Of a stretch of DNA of 64,000 bases, positions 13,101 through 24,795 are shown in pieces. How positions within the stretch are numbered: position 1 is the stretch's first letter; the number at the start of each line of letters is the position of its first letter. Position numbers and translations under genes: made by a program. Below the pieces are notes generated by a model. The model had not been told where the DNA came from and did not search any database. It was given only the letters and a program-made list of their open reading frames with translations. The DNA comes from Pseudeuparius sepicola (Eukaryota; Arthropoda; Insecta; Coleoptera; Anthribidae): contig OY987308.1 of NCBI GenBank assembly GCA_963920635.1, positions 7,444,225 through 7,508,224 on the forward strand. Reading direction: 5' to 3'.

Positions 13101-15235
13101 GCGGCCCTTTTCTCCACTCTAAAGCAGTAACTCACCCTGAAAATATCAACCTGATATTCGAACGCCTAGTGTGTTTGCCGAATTTTTTATTTTTCCGGAG
13201 TTCGCCCTTAGAACGACCCTTCGGATGGACTGTAAGATATTTTCGCGTGCGGCACTTTTCTCCACTCTAAAGGAGTAACTCACCCTGAAAATATCAACCT
13301 GATATTCGAACGCCTAGTGTGTTTGCCGAATTTTTTATTTTTCCGGAGTTCGCCCTTAGAACGACCCTTCGGATGGACTGTAAGATATTTTCGCGTGCGG
13401 CACTTTTCTCCACTCTAAAGGAGTCGCTCACCCTGAAAATATCAACCTGATATTCTGACGCCTAATGTGTTTGCAGCATTTTTTAAATTTCCCGAGTTCG
13501 CCCTTAGAACGACCCTTCGGACGGACTGCAAGAGATTTTCGCGTGCGGCCCTTTTCTCCACTCTAAAGCAGTAACTCACCCTGAAAATATCAACCTGATA
13601 TTCGAACGCCTAGTGTGTTTGCCGAATTTTTTATTTTTCCGGAGTTCGCCCTTAGAACGACCCTTCGGATGGACTGTAAGATATTTTCGCGTGCGGCACT
13701 TTTTTCCACTCTAAAGGAGTAACTCACCCTGAAAATATCAACCTGATATTCGAACGCCTAGTGTATTTGCCGAATTTTTTAAATTTCCGAAGTTCGCCCT
13801 TAGAACGACCCTTCGAACGGACTGTAAGAGGTTTTCGCGTGCGGCCCCTTTCTCCACTCTAAAGGAGTAACTCACCCTGAAAATATCAACCTGATATTCG
13901 AACGCCTAGTGTATTTGCCGAATTTTTTAAATTTCCGAAGTTCGCCCTTAGAACGACCCTTCGAACGGACTGTAAGAGGTTTTCGCGTGCGGCCCCTTTC
14001 TCCACTCTAAAGGAGTAACTCACCCTGAAAATATCAGCTTGATATTCGAACGCCTAGTGTGTTTGCCGAATTATTTTAAATTTCCGGAGTTCTCCCTTAG
14101 AACGACCCTTCAGACGGACTGCAAGAGATTTTCGCGTGCGGCCCTTTTCTCCACTCTAAAGCAGTAACTCACCCTGAAAATATCAACCTGATATTCGAAC
14201 GCCTAGTGTGTTTGCCGAATTTTTTATTTTTCCGGAGTTCGCCCTTAGAACGACCCTTCGGATGGACTGTAAGATATTTTCGCGTGCGGCACTTTTCTCC
14301 ACTCTAAAGGAGTCGCTCACCCTGAAAATATCAACCTGATATTCTGACGCCTAATGTGTTTGCAGCATTTTTTAAATTTCCCGAGTTCGCCCTTAGAACG
14401 ACCCTTCGGACGGACTGCAAGAGATTTTCGCGTGCGGCCCTTTTCTCCACTCTAAAGCAGTAACTCACCCTGAAAATATCAACCTGATATTCGAACGCCT
14501 AGTGTGTTTGCCGAATTTTTTATTTTTCCGGAGTTCGCCCTTAGAACGACCCTTCGGATGGACTGTAAGATATTTTCGCGTGCGGCACTTTTCTCCACTC
14601 TAAAGGAGTCGCTCACCCTGAAAATATCAACCTGATATTCTGACGCCTAATGTGTTTGCAGCATTTTTTAAATTTCCCGAGTTCGCCCTTAGAACGACCC
14701 TTCGGACGGACTGCAAGAGATTTTCGCGTGCGGCCCTTTTCTCCACTCTAAAGCAGTAACTCACCCTGAAAATATCAACCTGATATTCGAACGCCTAGTG
14801 TGTTTGCCGAATTTTTTATTTTTCCGGAGTTCGCCCTTAGAACGACCCTTCGGATGGACTGTAAGATATTTTCGCGTGCGGCACTTTTCTCCACTCTAAA
14901 GGAGTAACTCACCCTGAAAATATCAACCTGATATTCGAACGCCTAGTGTATTTGCCGAATTTTTTAAATTTCCGAAGTTCGCCCTTAGAACGACCCTTCG
15001 AACGGACTGTAAGAGGTTTTCGCGTGCGGCCCCTTTCTCCACTCTAAAGGAGTAACTCACCCTGAAAATATCAGCTTGATATTCGAACGCCTAGTGTGTT
15101 TGCCGAATTATTTTAAATTTCCGGAGTTCTCCCTTAGAACGACCCTTCAGACGGACTGCAAGAGATTTTCGCGTGCGGCCCTTTTCTCCACTCTAAAGCA
15201 GTAACTCACCCTGAAAATATCAACCTGATATTCGA
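10105..15235. repeat. Satellite array of 148-bp monomers, about 35 copies, with higher-order structure
   Basis: Monomer starts (GAGTTCGCCCTTAGAACGACC) fall at 10105, 10253, 10401, 10549, 10697 and so on, exactly 148 bp apart. One unit near 12758 is shortened by 17 bp. Monomers fall into classes: A (GGACGGACTGCAAGAGATT), B (GGATGGACTGTAAGATATT), B' (as B but with GAGTCGCTC and CTGACGCCTAATG), C (GAACGGACTGTAAGAGGTT) and D (CAGACGGACTGCAAG). The series D-B'-A-B'-A-B-C occurs at about 11585 and again at about 14085, a higher-order unit of roughly 1.04 kb. The array has no coding capacity. Its length is close to nucleosomal DNA length, as in many centromeric or heterochromatic satellites. Confidence 0.95.
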
Positions 15236-15484
15236 ACGGCTAGTATGATTTCAGGATTTTTGAAATTTTTAACGTCCGCTGTTAATCTGTATAGTGTTGA
15301 GGTTAAATAATCGGGGCTTCCACATTATTTTGGGCAAACAATTTTATTGGTAGTTCGACAAAAATAGAGTGGCCGCTAAAATTGGGCGGCTAGTTTCAAA
15401 AAATGGCTGCCGAAGTTTGGCTGCCAACTTCACACAAAAACAGTTGGCTGCTGGGAGTTTTTGGCTGCCAGAAATTGGCTGCTA

Positions 15485-16641
<1,157 letters not shown>

Positions 16642-16859
16642 TCCGATTTGAGATTACAACTTATTGGTAACATCAACCCGAATATCACTAATTTAGTTGC
16701 AAAAAAGCAACACCAACCTTCACATTAAGGTATTTTTTCTACGAAAAAGTATTTTTTGTATTTGTAGTAATAAAATAAATTGTTCGAAATTTATTGCTGT
16801 GTTTTTTATTAAGGGGGTCCTTTTTAGAGTCTAAAAAATATAAACAGGGGAGGTAAACG

Positions 16860-17195
16860 ACCTGTACATTGGTACTCGAACTCGCTTCGCAAAAAGAGGG
16901 ATATTTTGTCTGCAGTAAAAACAGTATGCGATGCAAAAACAGACCCATTTTCCATTACTATTTACAAATCGTTGAAGACTGACTACAAAAAGGAGATAAT
17001 GCAGACTAAATCAGATGCTTATAACTCTTTCATAAAAAAAAACTCGGAAAACAAAGCTAGGGACAGTTGGAAAATAAAATAAACAAACGCAATACACAAC
17101 AAACCACTGATATTTCCGGTGAAGAATTCAATAGCTTCTTTTCCTTAATTGCAGATAATTTATCAAAGAATATTGAATCAATTAAATTCAGCGAT
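16860..17195 (+). pseudogene. Non-LTR retrotransposon fragment (linker between endonuclease and RT)
   Basis: The plus strand encodes pieces such as LKTDYKKEIMQTKSDAYNSF and ADNLSKNIESIKF, typical of the region between the endonuclease and reverse transcriptase domains in jockey/CR1-type elements. A frameshift or stop lies near 17080. The fragment ends at about 17200, where ATATACAGTGTGC suggests the terminus of another inserted element. No RT motif is present. Confidence 0.5.
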
Positions 17196-17202
17196 ACATA
17201 TA

Positions 17203-18600
17203 CAGTGTGCAGTAAATGTATGGACCGGGCCTTCTAAAATTTAAAGTAGGCTATCAAAAAAATTGAAATTTGGCAGACGTATATCCGACTTATTTCCGCA
17301 TATTTTGAAATCATTTTCAAATATCAACCCCCTTTATTACAGAATATACAGGGTGGAGGTCTCTTTTTAAATGGCAACAGGGGTACAAAATGCTAATTTC
17401 TGCAAGTCAAATCTTTTCTGCATCCAACTGTGTATTACAAAATAGGGGTCCCATAAGAAAAAAATCAAGAAACGTTATCGGATCAACGATTTCTGTCAGT
17501 GATGTTTCCCTTTGTACACTTTTTAACTTGATTCTGGAAAATTAAAAAACCAAATACAAATGATGTCTGCAAGATGAACAAACCCCCGCATTCAACAAGA
17601 TTAAATTTCAGTCCTTTAACATGGTCACACTACAAAAAAATATCTTGACAATATCGGAACACAAGAATCGCAGACCCACTTTGAGATACAACCAAAGCCT
17701 GAATCGATCTCACTTGGATCATAAAATAAGTAAGTATATTCGACTTACATTTGAGCATATCTTTTAATTAACTATTATCTTCGGTAATAAAATCTCACAT
17801 AGAACAAACTACAATAAAAATTATAAATCGACTACTTTAAAACAGGTGTTATTTATTTATATTATCATCGTCATATATTTGATGTGTATATCACATAATA
17901 TCTCCTATCGCACCCGCCTACAAATTAGTGAAAATTACTGCTAATACTAACAAAAATCGCAAATCAGTACGTATTTTACAAAATATTATCAAAATAGTAT
18001 CAAAAGCTAAATATCATGCTTTATAATAAAATAAAACAATATTCAAGATTGTTAATTTTACATTCAAATCTACTAAGTAAAACGAGGTGCGATTCTTTAT
18101 TAAATAAAAGAAAAGTTTATCATTTTAATCACTCTCAATATTCTAAATTACACATAATAATAAGAATCTCAACCATGGCCACCGTATTAAATTACTCACT
18201 TATATTACTACATATCGATCGTGTAAAATGAAACACAGCTTTCATGTGGCTATTACTACCATTAAAGAATATAAAGGACATTGAAAATAGATAACTTTCC
18301 TCCATATAACCAATTAGATACCTGCATTTTTTTATTTTCGTCTTTTTCAATCATTTTATTTCTAATAATATATCGATGCCTTTCCTTTATATTGATAAAT
18401 AGATAAGTAACTATATAATTTTCAAAGGCAATACACGTAAAACGAATCAACTATTTGACGTTTCATTGTAATAGAACAAAAAAGATACATTTCTCTGGGC
18501 AAATTTCAAAGTTTACAACGTTTTAATCATTCTATTACTAAATTTTACCCTACACCATTATATCCATTATATTCTCTAAACAAAACTAGATAGTTAATTA
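17203..18600. other. AT-rich stretch without a gene
   Basis: It starts with a TACAGTGTGCAGTAAATG end-like motif and has an ATATACAGGGTGGAGG motif near 17345, both resembling transposon termini whose partners I could not find. The remainder to 18600 is very AT-rich with only short chance frames. Nothing else can be supported. Confidence 0.4.
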
Positions 18601-18623
18601 ATCAAAAACTAGAAACAACCAAC

Positions 18624-19237
18624 ATGAGCAGCGACGAGAACTCCCACATGGAAGAAGATGAAAACATCGACCCTCAGCAGAAGGACTCGGTGTTTGTGTT
18701 CAAAGGAGGAGAACCAGGAGCCGGGCCCGGCCCAGGACTCAATGTTCCGGGACAAATTCCTCCCAAAACTGTAGGTCCGGAAGAGCTTGAGGCTATGCTG
18801 GAGCAATCCTTTTTATAAACAAAAGTTACCAAGCCTAAACTGACGCAAATGAAGAGAAAAGAACAGCCCGAGAAAGAACCGGAAACAGCAAGAACACGAT
18901 CTGCTGCCAAAAAGGCAAAGGATGATGCAGGACCAAGTGGTTGGCACAGATTCTGGAGCATCTGGTGAGTCTATCCAAGACTCTAGAAACGATGAAGACA
19001 ACTCACGACAGAGACCACTCCAGCCTCATCCTTAAGCTGGACGACGCGCTACGGCAAAATCAGCTCATGAAGACGCGGATAGAATCATTGAAACAGGCCA
19101 AGCAGTTTGTGGCACTAACAAAGTCACCGTTGTATCCCGCACTGCCAGAAACCGCACCTCCAGATCACACGCCTCTTGCCTCAGGAATACCTGGCACAAG
19201 CCACACTCTAGCTGCGGACGGGACTGTACTCATATGA
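18624..19237 (+). pseudogene. Decayed ORF with acidic N-terminus, basic linker and coiled coil; unknown
   Basis: An ATG at 18624 opens an acidic, Pro/Gly-rich stretch that stops at 18818. The next ~120 bp encode a basic stretch (around RTRSAAKKAKDD) in another frame, and a third frame (18941-19237) encodes a leucine-rich helical segment (LEHLVSLSKTLETMKTTHD) with a proline-rich tail. Together they look like one protein of about 200 residues broken by two frameshifts. AATAAA repeats follow at about 19250. The layout (acidic disordered start, central coiled coil) resembles retroelement ORF1 proteins or phosphoproteins of negative-strand RNA viruses, but no diagnostic motif supports either. Function unknown. 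Confidence 0.35.
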
Positions 19238-19507
19238 GGAACAACACATAAATAAATAAATAAAAGATAAATAATATCCGACACAATCCAGAGAAGACAC
19301 ACTCTGTATATTCGACATAAGATATATACAACAAACACGCTCTCTGAATACATTAAAGTATCCCTATTAAGTCGTTAACTATTTTTAAATCGAACAATGA
19401 TTGAAATTTCCCACAAACCAAATAATATAGTATGCCATTAAAACTGCATTCATCTTCTGTTTCAAAACTAATGTCAATTTATCAGTTTCTTTTGAAAACT
19501 ATTAAAT

Positions 19508-19694
19508 ATGGAAGAACAAAAAGATAAGGGCAATAGAAACGAAGAAATATCGATGGACCCTGTAAGTTTTACATTTAAAAAAATACATATGAACTATCTA
19601 AAATTCCATTATTTTAAAACAGCAATCTGAAAAACCTGACATTATACAGACACCCTCAGCCACAGCCCCAAATACGACCAATACAAAAAAATAG
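19508..19694 (+). CDS. Small predicted spliced ORF, unknown
   Basis: An ATG at 19508 starts an 18-codon exon ending at 19561, followed by a consensus donor GTAAGT and an acceptor AAACAG at 19622. Exon 2 continues in phase for 23 codons to a TAG at 19692. A further donor-like GTGAGT (19708) and acceptor TTTGCAG (about 19770) follow, so the real transcript could be longer and differ at the 3' end. The predicted peptide is hydrophilic and Thr/Pro-rich. It may belong with the decayed ORF just upstream, but it could also be chance. Confidence 0.2.
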
Positions 19695-20820
19695 ACCGAA
19701 TAAAAAGTGAGTGATAACTATTTTCATTTATTTTTATTATAAACTTTGACATATAAATATTTTTTTGCAGAAAAAGAAATAATAAAAAAGTATGCTAATA
19801 AAAAGTGGAAATTAGAAAAAAACATAAAGCAAGCAATAAAAGCAGCCGACCTTCTGCAGCCCCAATCAAAATAATGATAATCAATAATTATATAAATAAA
19901 AAATAAATTACATTCTATTCTATATTATATTCTGTCTTATCATTTCAACTTCTTTCTCTTTCTATATATACTATTTCGAAATAAATTAAAGTTTTTCGCG
20001 AAAGCGATTTTCCATTAATTTCACCAAATCGGAAGAATAAATTAAATGGTCCATTTTTAAGTGAGAACCTTTAAATTTAATTTCATTAGTAACATAAAAA
20101 AACGACTCATTTTGGAGCCCAACCTCAACCACTTTTGCATTTCGATCGAAAATGAAACTGAAGACAATCTGAAATTTTCAAAACGACAAGTTCCGCGCCA
20201 AATGCGCGTTCGACCATCACAAACGCCGGCGTTCATCTCTTGGAAAATGAAATATCGAAAATACAATCCCATTATTTCAAAGTCACTGATAATTTTCCTA
20301 AAAAACCATGATTTCTAAATCGAGAACTTATCGACAGAAGGCACATAACAACATACATTAAAATGAGAACGGGACACTACCTCTCGCCAAAAAACATGAA
20401 TAGAATTGGTGTATAAAAGATTCCACGATATGTGAGTATGAAGAAAAAGGAAATCTATGGCCTATCATTTCCGAATGTCCATTATACTACTATCACCGTC
20501 GATGGAGGAAGGAGCTATTACCCACATTTTAACCTATACAATCAGTTGGCAACTAACATTACATAGAAGACCCCTACTGATGTGAAATAGAGAATCAGAA
20601 ACATGAAAAAAGTACATAAATTCCTAAATCACAATGAGCCGAAATTATAATTAGATTTCTATTCCGATATGGACGTGGCGTAGAAATCAGACAATTCCTA
20701 CTGAAAACTAAAAGGAAACACGAAACTACATAACAACGGCGTAATCTCTGGATTTTTCCATTTCAAAATCCGTTACTCGTTTTTATTTTTTTATTAACAT
20801 AAAGTCATAATTTTCAAACA
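19695..20820. other. AT-rich stretch without a recognised gene
   Basis: An 85-codon open frame at 20061-20318 has no recognisable domain and overlaps an equally long minus-strand frame, so it is not called. Nothing else stands out before the MITE at 20823. Confidence 0.4.
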
Positions 20821-20822
20821 TA

Positions 20823-21209
20823 CAGTGTGACCCATTTGTTTTGGGGTCAGTCTGTAAAAAGTGTATCAATCGTGCGATTTGGCTGATTTTTTTTTTAAAT
20901 TGTAGAGCTCGATGAACTGCACATTTTGAACAAAAATTGCCTGGTTCGCATAAAATCCAAAGCCTACTATGACCGTTTTTATGAGCAAAATTTTAAGAAA
21001 CCATATTAGCGTTTTTTTTTAAAAAAATCTGTGTGCGCCAATGGATTGAGCACCCCTCGAAATGGGTATGTACAAAATTTCATCAAAATATTTCAAGTAA
21101 TAACGATTTTGTAGAAAAATTAAAAATGCAGCCAAGGTACGTCTTTATTTTCAAAAATTCAAAGTTGGCCATGGAAAATAATTGACCCCAAAACAAATGG
21201 GTCACCCTG
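20823..21209. mobile_element. Tc1/mariner-type MITE, 387 bp
   Basis: The ends CAGTGTGACCCATTTGTTTT and its near-exact complement (AAAACAAATGGGTCACCCTG) are each flanked by TA (20821-20822 and 21210-21211). Internal sequence resembles the inside of the 3530-5224 element, so this is one copy of a dispersed family. No coding sequence is present. Confidence 0.8.
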
Positions 21210-21285
21210 TATATCTCATACTTAATAACTAATTTATTTTTCGTACAGCTTCAATTCATTTGGAAGTAGGCCTCTGTAGGAAAAT

Positions 21286-22180
21286 TTACGTCGTCTTTGG
21301 TCGTGTTTTCATATTGGGGGCCCTGTCAAAAATTCTTTCTGGTTGTGAGGTTTCCTCGTAGATTTTCCAAATTTTCTTCGGCATGGTAGATTTCTCTTGT
21401 TGTTCGATATTATAAAGTGGAGCTTTGGACGCTGGTGTCGCAAATGGCTTTTTATTTTGTTGACTTTTGAGTACATCTCGAAGTTGTGCTAATGGGAGTT
21501 GGTTTTGGAAATAAGCTGGAAGGAGTATTTTTTGGTGCCCATACTTTCTGAGTTGTCTTTCCAAAAACTTGTTGGTTAGTAAAAATTTTTTGAGGTTGCA
21601 AGTTTGGTTTAGGCGTTACAGGTATATGTCCTGTTGGAAATTTGTGGGGTGCCTGTTGATAATAAGTTGAGAATGGGGTTTTCTTGGAACTTGTACTTGA
21701 GGTGTGTAATTTCTTTGAAGATAACGAATATTATTTTCTTCATGAATGTATTGCATAACGAGTGCAAGTGTAGTTGGCCGCATAGCTCTTATTGTGGAAC
21801 CAAGAGGTTCACGAGGTCCAGCTAAGAAAGTTGTAAGTGCTTGTGTTCTGAAAAAGTCATTTTTGTTATTTCTTATATTTTCTATGTTGTCAATATGGAT
21901 GTAGTTTCAGATTGTATTTAACAGTCCCAGACAACGTTCATAAAAATTGATTGGAGCTTCGTTTGGAGCTTGTCGTAAATTAACTAAGTCTCTGGAATTT
22001 TATAAAGTCGTGAAGTTCGTTGGGATTTCCATCGAAATTCGGGAGGATGTTAAGAACTGTGAAATCGAATTGTGGTCTTGCCATAATTTCTTCAGATAAA
22101 CTTTCTGAATTCGAGCAAATTTGCAAGTTGCAGAGGAGTTCGCTTAAGCTTAACTCTGCACTTGGGTCCGACAGTAATTA
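21286..22180 (-). pseudogene. Ty3/gypsy gag relic
   Basis: Reading the minus strand, pieces such as NLRQAPNEAPINFYERCLGL, LTTFLAGPREPLGSTIRAM and QYIHEENNIRYLQ are typical of gag proteins of insect Ty3/gypsy (17.6/errantivirus-like) elements. Several stops and frameshifts interrupt it, and the last 90 codons (21286-21564) are the longest open piece. Pol is absent: the relic ends near 21250 next to a MITE. A primer-binding-site-like sequence lies upstream at 22381-22393, consistent with a truncated 5' end of one element. Confidence 0.6.
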
Positions 22181-22380
22181 AGGAACAGAGTAGTCTGACA
22201 TAAAATACTCACAGTAAGATGGTTATGCCCAATTGCATTCCGTCTTCTGCTTTCTTGAAAAGCTAATCAGAGTCCTGGGGGTGAGCGTCCACGAATTAAC
22301 AGTTTTTAAGCGGTCCGATGGCGAATTAACGTTTAAAAACGAAGAGTATCCCGTCGCGGACACTTTCACGATCCTACCAG

Positions 22381-22393
22381 CAAGACTGCGCCA
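22381..22393 (-). other. Primer-binding-site-like sequence of the gag relic
   Basis: The minus strand reads TGGCGCAGTCTTG, a tRNA-Ser-type primer site like those of 17.6-group gypsy elements. The same TGGCGCAGTC occurs after the left LTR of the element at 44576. It marks the LTR boundary: plus-strand sequence after 22393 should be the LTR. Confidence 0.55.
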
Positions 22394-23240
22394 GTTAGGA
22401 TAACCGAACAAAATTGGTTATTAGGGTTGTAAGATAATTGCAATACAATAAAAATATCAAGACTGACTTAAGGCAGGCCAGCGCGAGAATATATAATCTT
22501 TGTTGGTGTTCAGTCGGCAAAACAGTCTCTCGTGCTTTCTAGACAATATTAGCTTCTGTAACTTCTAATTTGTTAGGTACTATAAATATTTTATTTTGTT
22601 AGAGGTTTTTGATAACATCTTCGAATTACGCAGTACAAAAGTTTCTTGTCATGGGTCATACTCAGAATGAAGGGAATTCAACTCATTCAGTTATCGAAAA
22701 AAAGGTAATACTTCCATAATAACTTTTCAAGTAAATACGCTTCTGCTTATCCCAACGGAGCTATACAAAGAATTTAATTTTATTTAAGGTACTGTTTTGA
22801 GAAACATTTTTTGTACAGTTAAAGTCTCCACACCAAAATGAAACTTCTTTATAACATAAAATATAATATGGGGCTTAGTTGGTATTATTACGTGCATGTG
22901 TTTTTTGCAAATAGTATTCATAATAATTCATTGCTTTCAGGTTCGTCTTTATTTAAAATCAGGACCCATTTTCGTTCCAGAACAATTCATCCAGCGAACC
23001 TTATTATGTTCGAGAACTTACTCATGGCTGAGTAAGGATCGAAATTTAATGTAAACTCTGACGGAGACCAGCTATCAATAAACGATTTAAGAGTTGTCAG
23101 AGTTCAAAAAAAAACGAACCATACAAATTCTTTTACAAAACTTCGTTCTCTGATCCCCAATTCAAAGCGGTGGAAATTTTACAAAAATCGACCCCAAACA
23201 AAAAGACGAAAAGTCGATGAGCTTAAACATCCAGCAATAC
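22394..23240. other. Putative LTR of the gag relic, then sequence without a gene
   Basis: By position, 22394 to perhaps 22600 should be the 5' LTR of the minus-strand gypsy relic, but no second LTR is present for comparison. The rest is AT-rich; a 65-codon frame at 22838 has no recognisable content. Confidence 0.3.
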
Positions 23241-23244
23241 CAAC

Positions 23245-23567
23245 ACTGAAAAAAGAATATAACCATAAATGTCAACTAAATTAAAAGAAAGTAAAGATTT
23301 TGAAGTTTTTGTTAGAAAAGGGATATATTCCGAAATACTATGGATTCTTTTCATAAACTAGCAAGCTTTCAATTTTTAATACACAGATTAGCAAATTACC
23401 CTCTTAATTCAGAAAAATATAATATAGAAGTTAGTAGTAGAAAGTTTGGGAAAGAACCGGATAATACCAAATATGGTTCCATTCCGTACAACCCGCGGTT
23501 CACGAAAGGTCTAGAAAAAGTGTTTAAACATTCTGGACTAAAATTAGTATATAAATCTTCAGATAAT
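23245..23567 (+). pseudogene. Reverse-transcriptase C-terminal fragment (Penelope- or non-LTR-like)
   Basis: The open piece from 23340 has SFHKLASFQFLIHRLANYPL followed by an IPYNPRFTKGLEKVFKHSGL segment. This is the arrangement found just downstream of the RT domain in Penelope-like and some non-LTR elements ('iHRl..yPL' then 'iPY..g.s..l.k.f...g'). It breaks off exactly where the Polinton terminal repeat begins at 23568, so the Polinton inserted into or beside this older element. Confidence 0.5.
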
Positions 23568-23705
23568 AGTAGTGTAGGTATGGGGGCTTGAACTCACATT
23601 TGACCTTCACCCCTGTAGAGTTCAAACTCCCAAAGTCAAATTCCAAGGTGGTGGCATACAGGTAAACAAAGTCTAGACGTCCGGCCCAAGTGACCATATA
23701 CCTGG
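23568..23705 (+). repeat. Polinton left terminal inverted repeat
   Basis: It begins AGTAGTGTAGGTATGGGGG and ends near ATATACCTGG. It is nearly identical to the reverse complement of 56231-56368, with identical length and only a few differences around the GGCCCAAGTGACC segment. Confidence 0.9.
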
Positions 23706-24311
23706 GCCGCATTCCAAAATGAATTATCAGGGTGTAAATTACTTTTCTAAAAACTTAGAAAATATAAAGTAAAATCAATCCCATATAGTTATATTTAAAA
23801 ATACATTCGGCCATGGCCTATGAAAGTGAAAACAAAATTCTCAAGACGACTATTAGCATATTATTATGCACCTTACTTATAACTATCGGAATTTAAAACC
23901 CAATTTAAATTCCAGACAGATTAATTTTGAGCATCCATTAATTTACTTAAAGGTCAGCAACGAAAAAAACTGCAACATAATCATGGATGGAAAATTTTCA
24001 ACACAGGCGCGCGACAGATATTTTTTAAGAACGGATTTATTCATCAATTTAAGGATTGCACAGCTCAAATAGGGATAAATGTAAATTTTAAAACTTAAAA
24101 ACACATAAGCGTTTATGGACCTTACGCCCAAACGAATAATTAACCAAAAATAGTTATTGAATATTTCAAATATTATAAATCGACAAGCCGATTTATTATT
24201 AGATTTATCCAAGTTATTATTAAAAAAATAATGTTTAATTTTTTTTCATAATACCTTAGTTCCTTGTTTATAGTTTTGCTTTTTTTAATAGTTTGCTTCT
24301 ATTAACCCGCC
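23706..24311. other. Polinton spacer between left TIR and polB
   Basis: The sequence is AT-rich. Opposing 68- and 89-codon frames near 23870-24210 overlap each other and have no recognisable domain, so neither is called. The region is the natural place for a promoter for the rightward polB gene block. Confidence 0.4.
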
Positions 24312-24548
24312 ATGGTAGTGTTATGCACCCTTTGTCTTAAAGAATTCAAAAATATACAAACCGTAAAATAGCATCTACGCCAAAATTGCTGTAACAGAAA
24401 ACATATACAGACAAATATAGAGGATTATATTATAAATCGTAAGTGTTTATAAACTAATGTATTGTTACACAATTTTATATGTTTTAAACAAATTTCAGTC
24501 GATAATGTTCTGCCAGCAGATGAAATTAACCCTTCAAAAGCGGAAACA

Positions 24549-24795
24549 GGATCTAGTACGGGTAATTTATTAAAAAACTTGAATTATTTTAACCGCAATT
24601 ATAATATTGCTATATAACTTTATACATAATTTCAGGCGATTTTGTTGCAGAGAGAATTAGCCCTTCAACATCTAAAACAATTAATACGGAACCAGGATCT
24701 AGTACGGGTAATTTATTAAAAAACTTGAATTATTTTAACCGCAATTATATTACTATATAACTTTATAAATAATTTCAGGCGATTTTGTTGCAGAT
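24549..24795 (+). repeat. Tandem duplication of an exon-intron unit in polB
   Basis: A 146-bp unit starting GGATCTAGTACGGGTAATTT occurs at 24549 and again at 24695, with the second copy running to about 24795. Each unit carries the end of an exon, a short intron and the start of the next exon (GCGATTTTGTTGCAGA). The duplication therefore multiplied a small phase-1 exon without shifting the frame. Confidence 0.8.

Noticed and set aside
10105..15235. Regular spacing of repeats might suggest a CRISPR array
   Set aside because: The repeat fills the whole 148-bp unit with no unique spacers, and the DNA is eukaryotic; it is a satellite.
10105..15235. A CENP-B box in the 148-bp monomer
   Set aside because: TTCGCCCTTAGAACG and TTCGCGTGCGGCCC do not fit the TTCGnnnnAnnCGGG pattern.
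22223..22411. A 62-codon minus-strand frame next to the gag relic
   Set aside because: It spans the primer-binding site and leader of the retroelement, which are not translated.
23562..23567. GATAAT on the left and AATATG on the right as the 6-bp target duplication of the Polinton
   Set aside because: They do not match in any register I tried; the duplication has decayed or the ends were rearranged.
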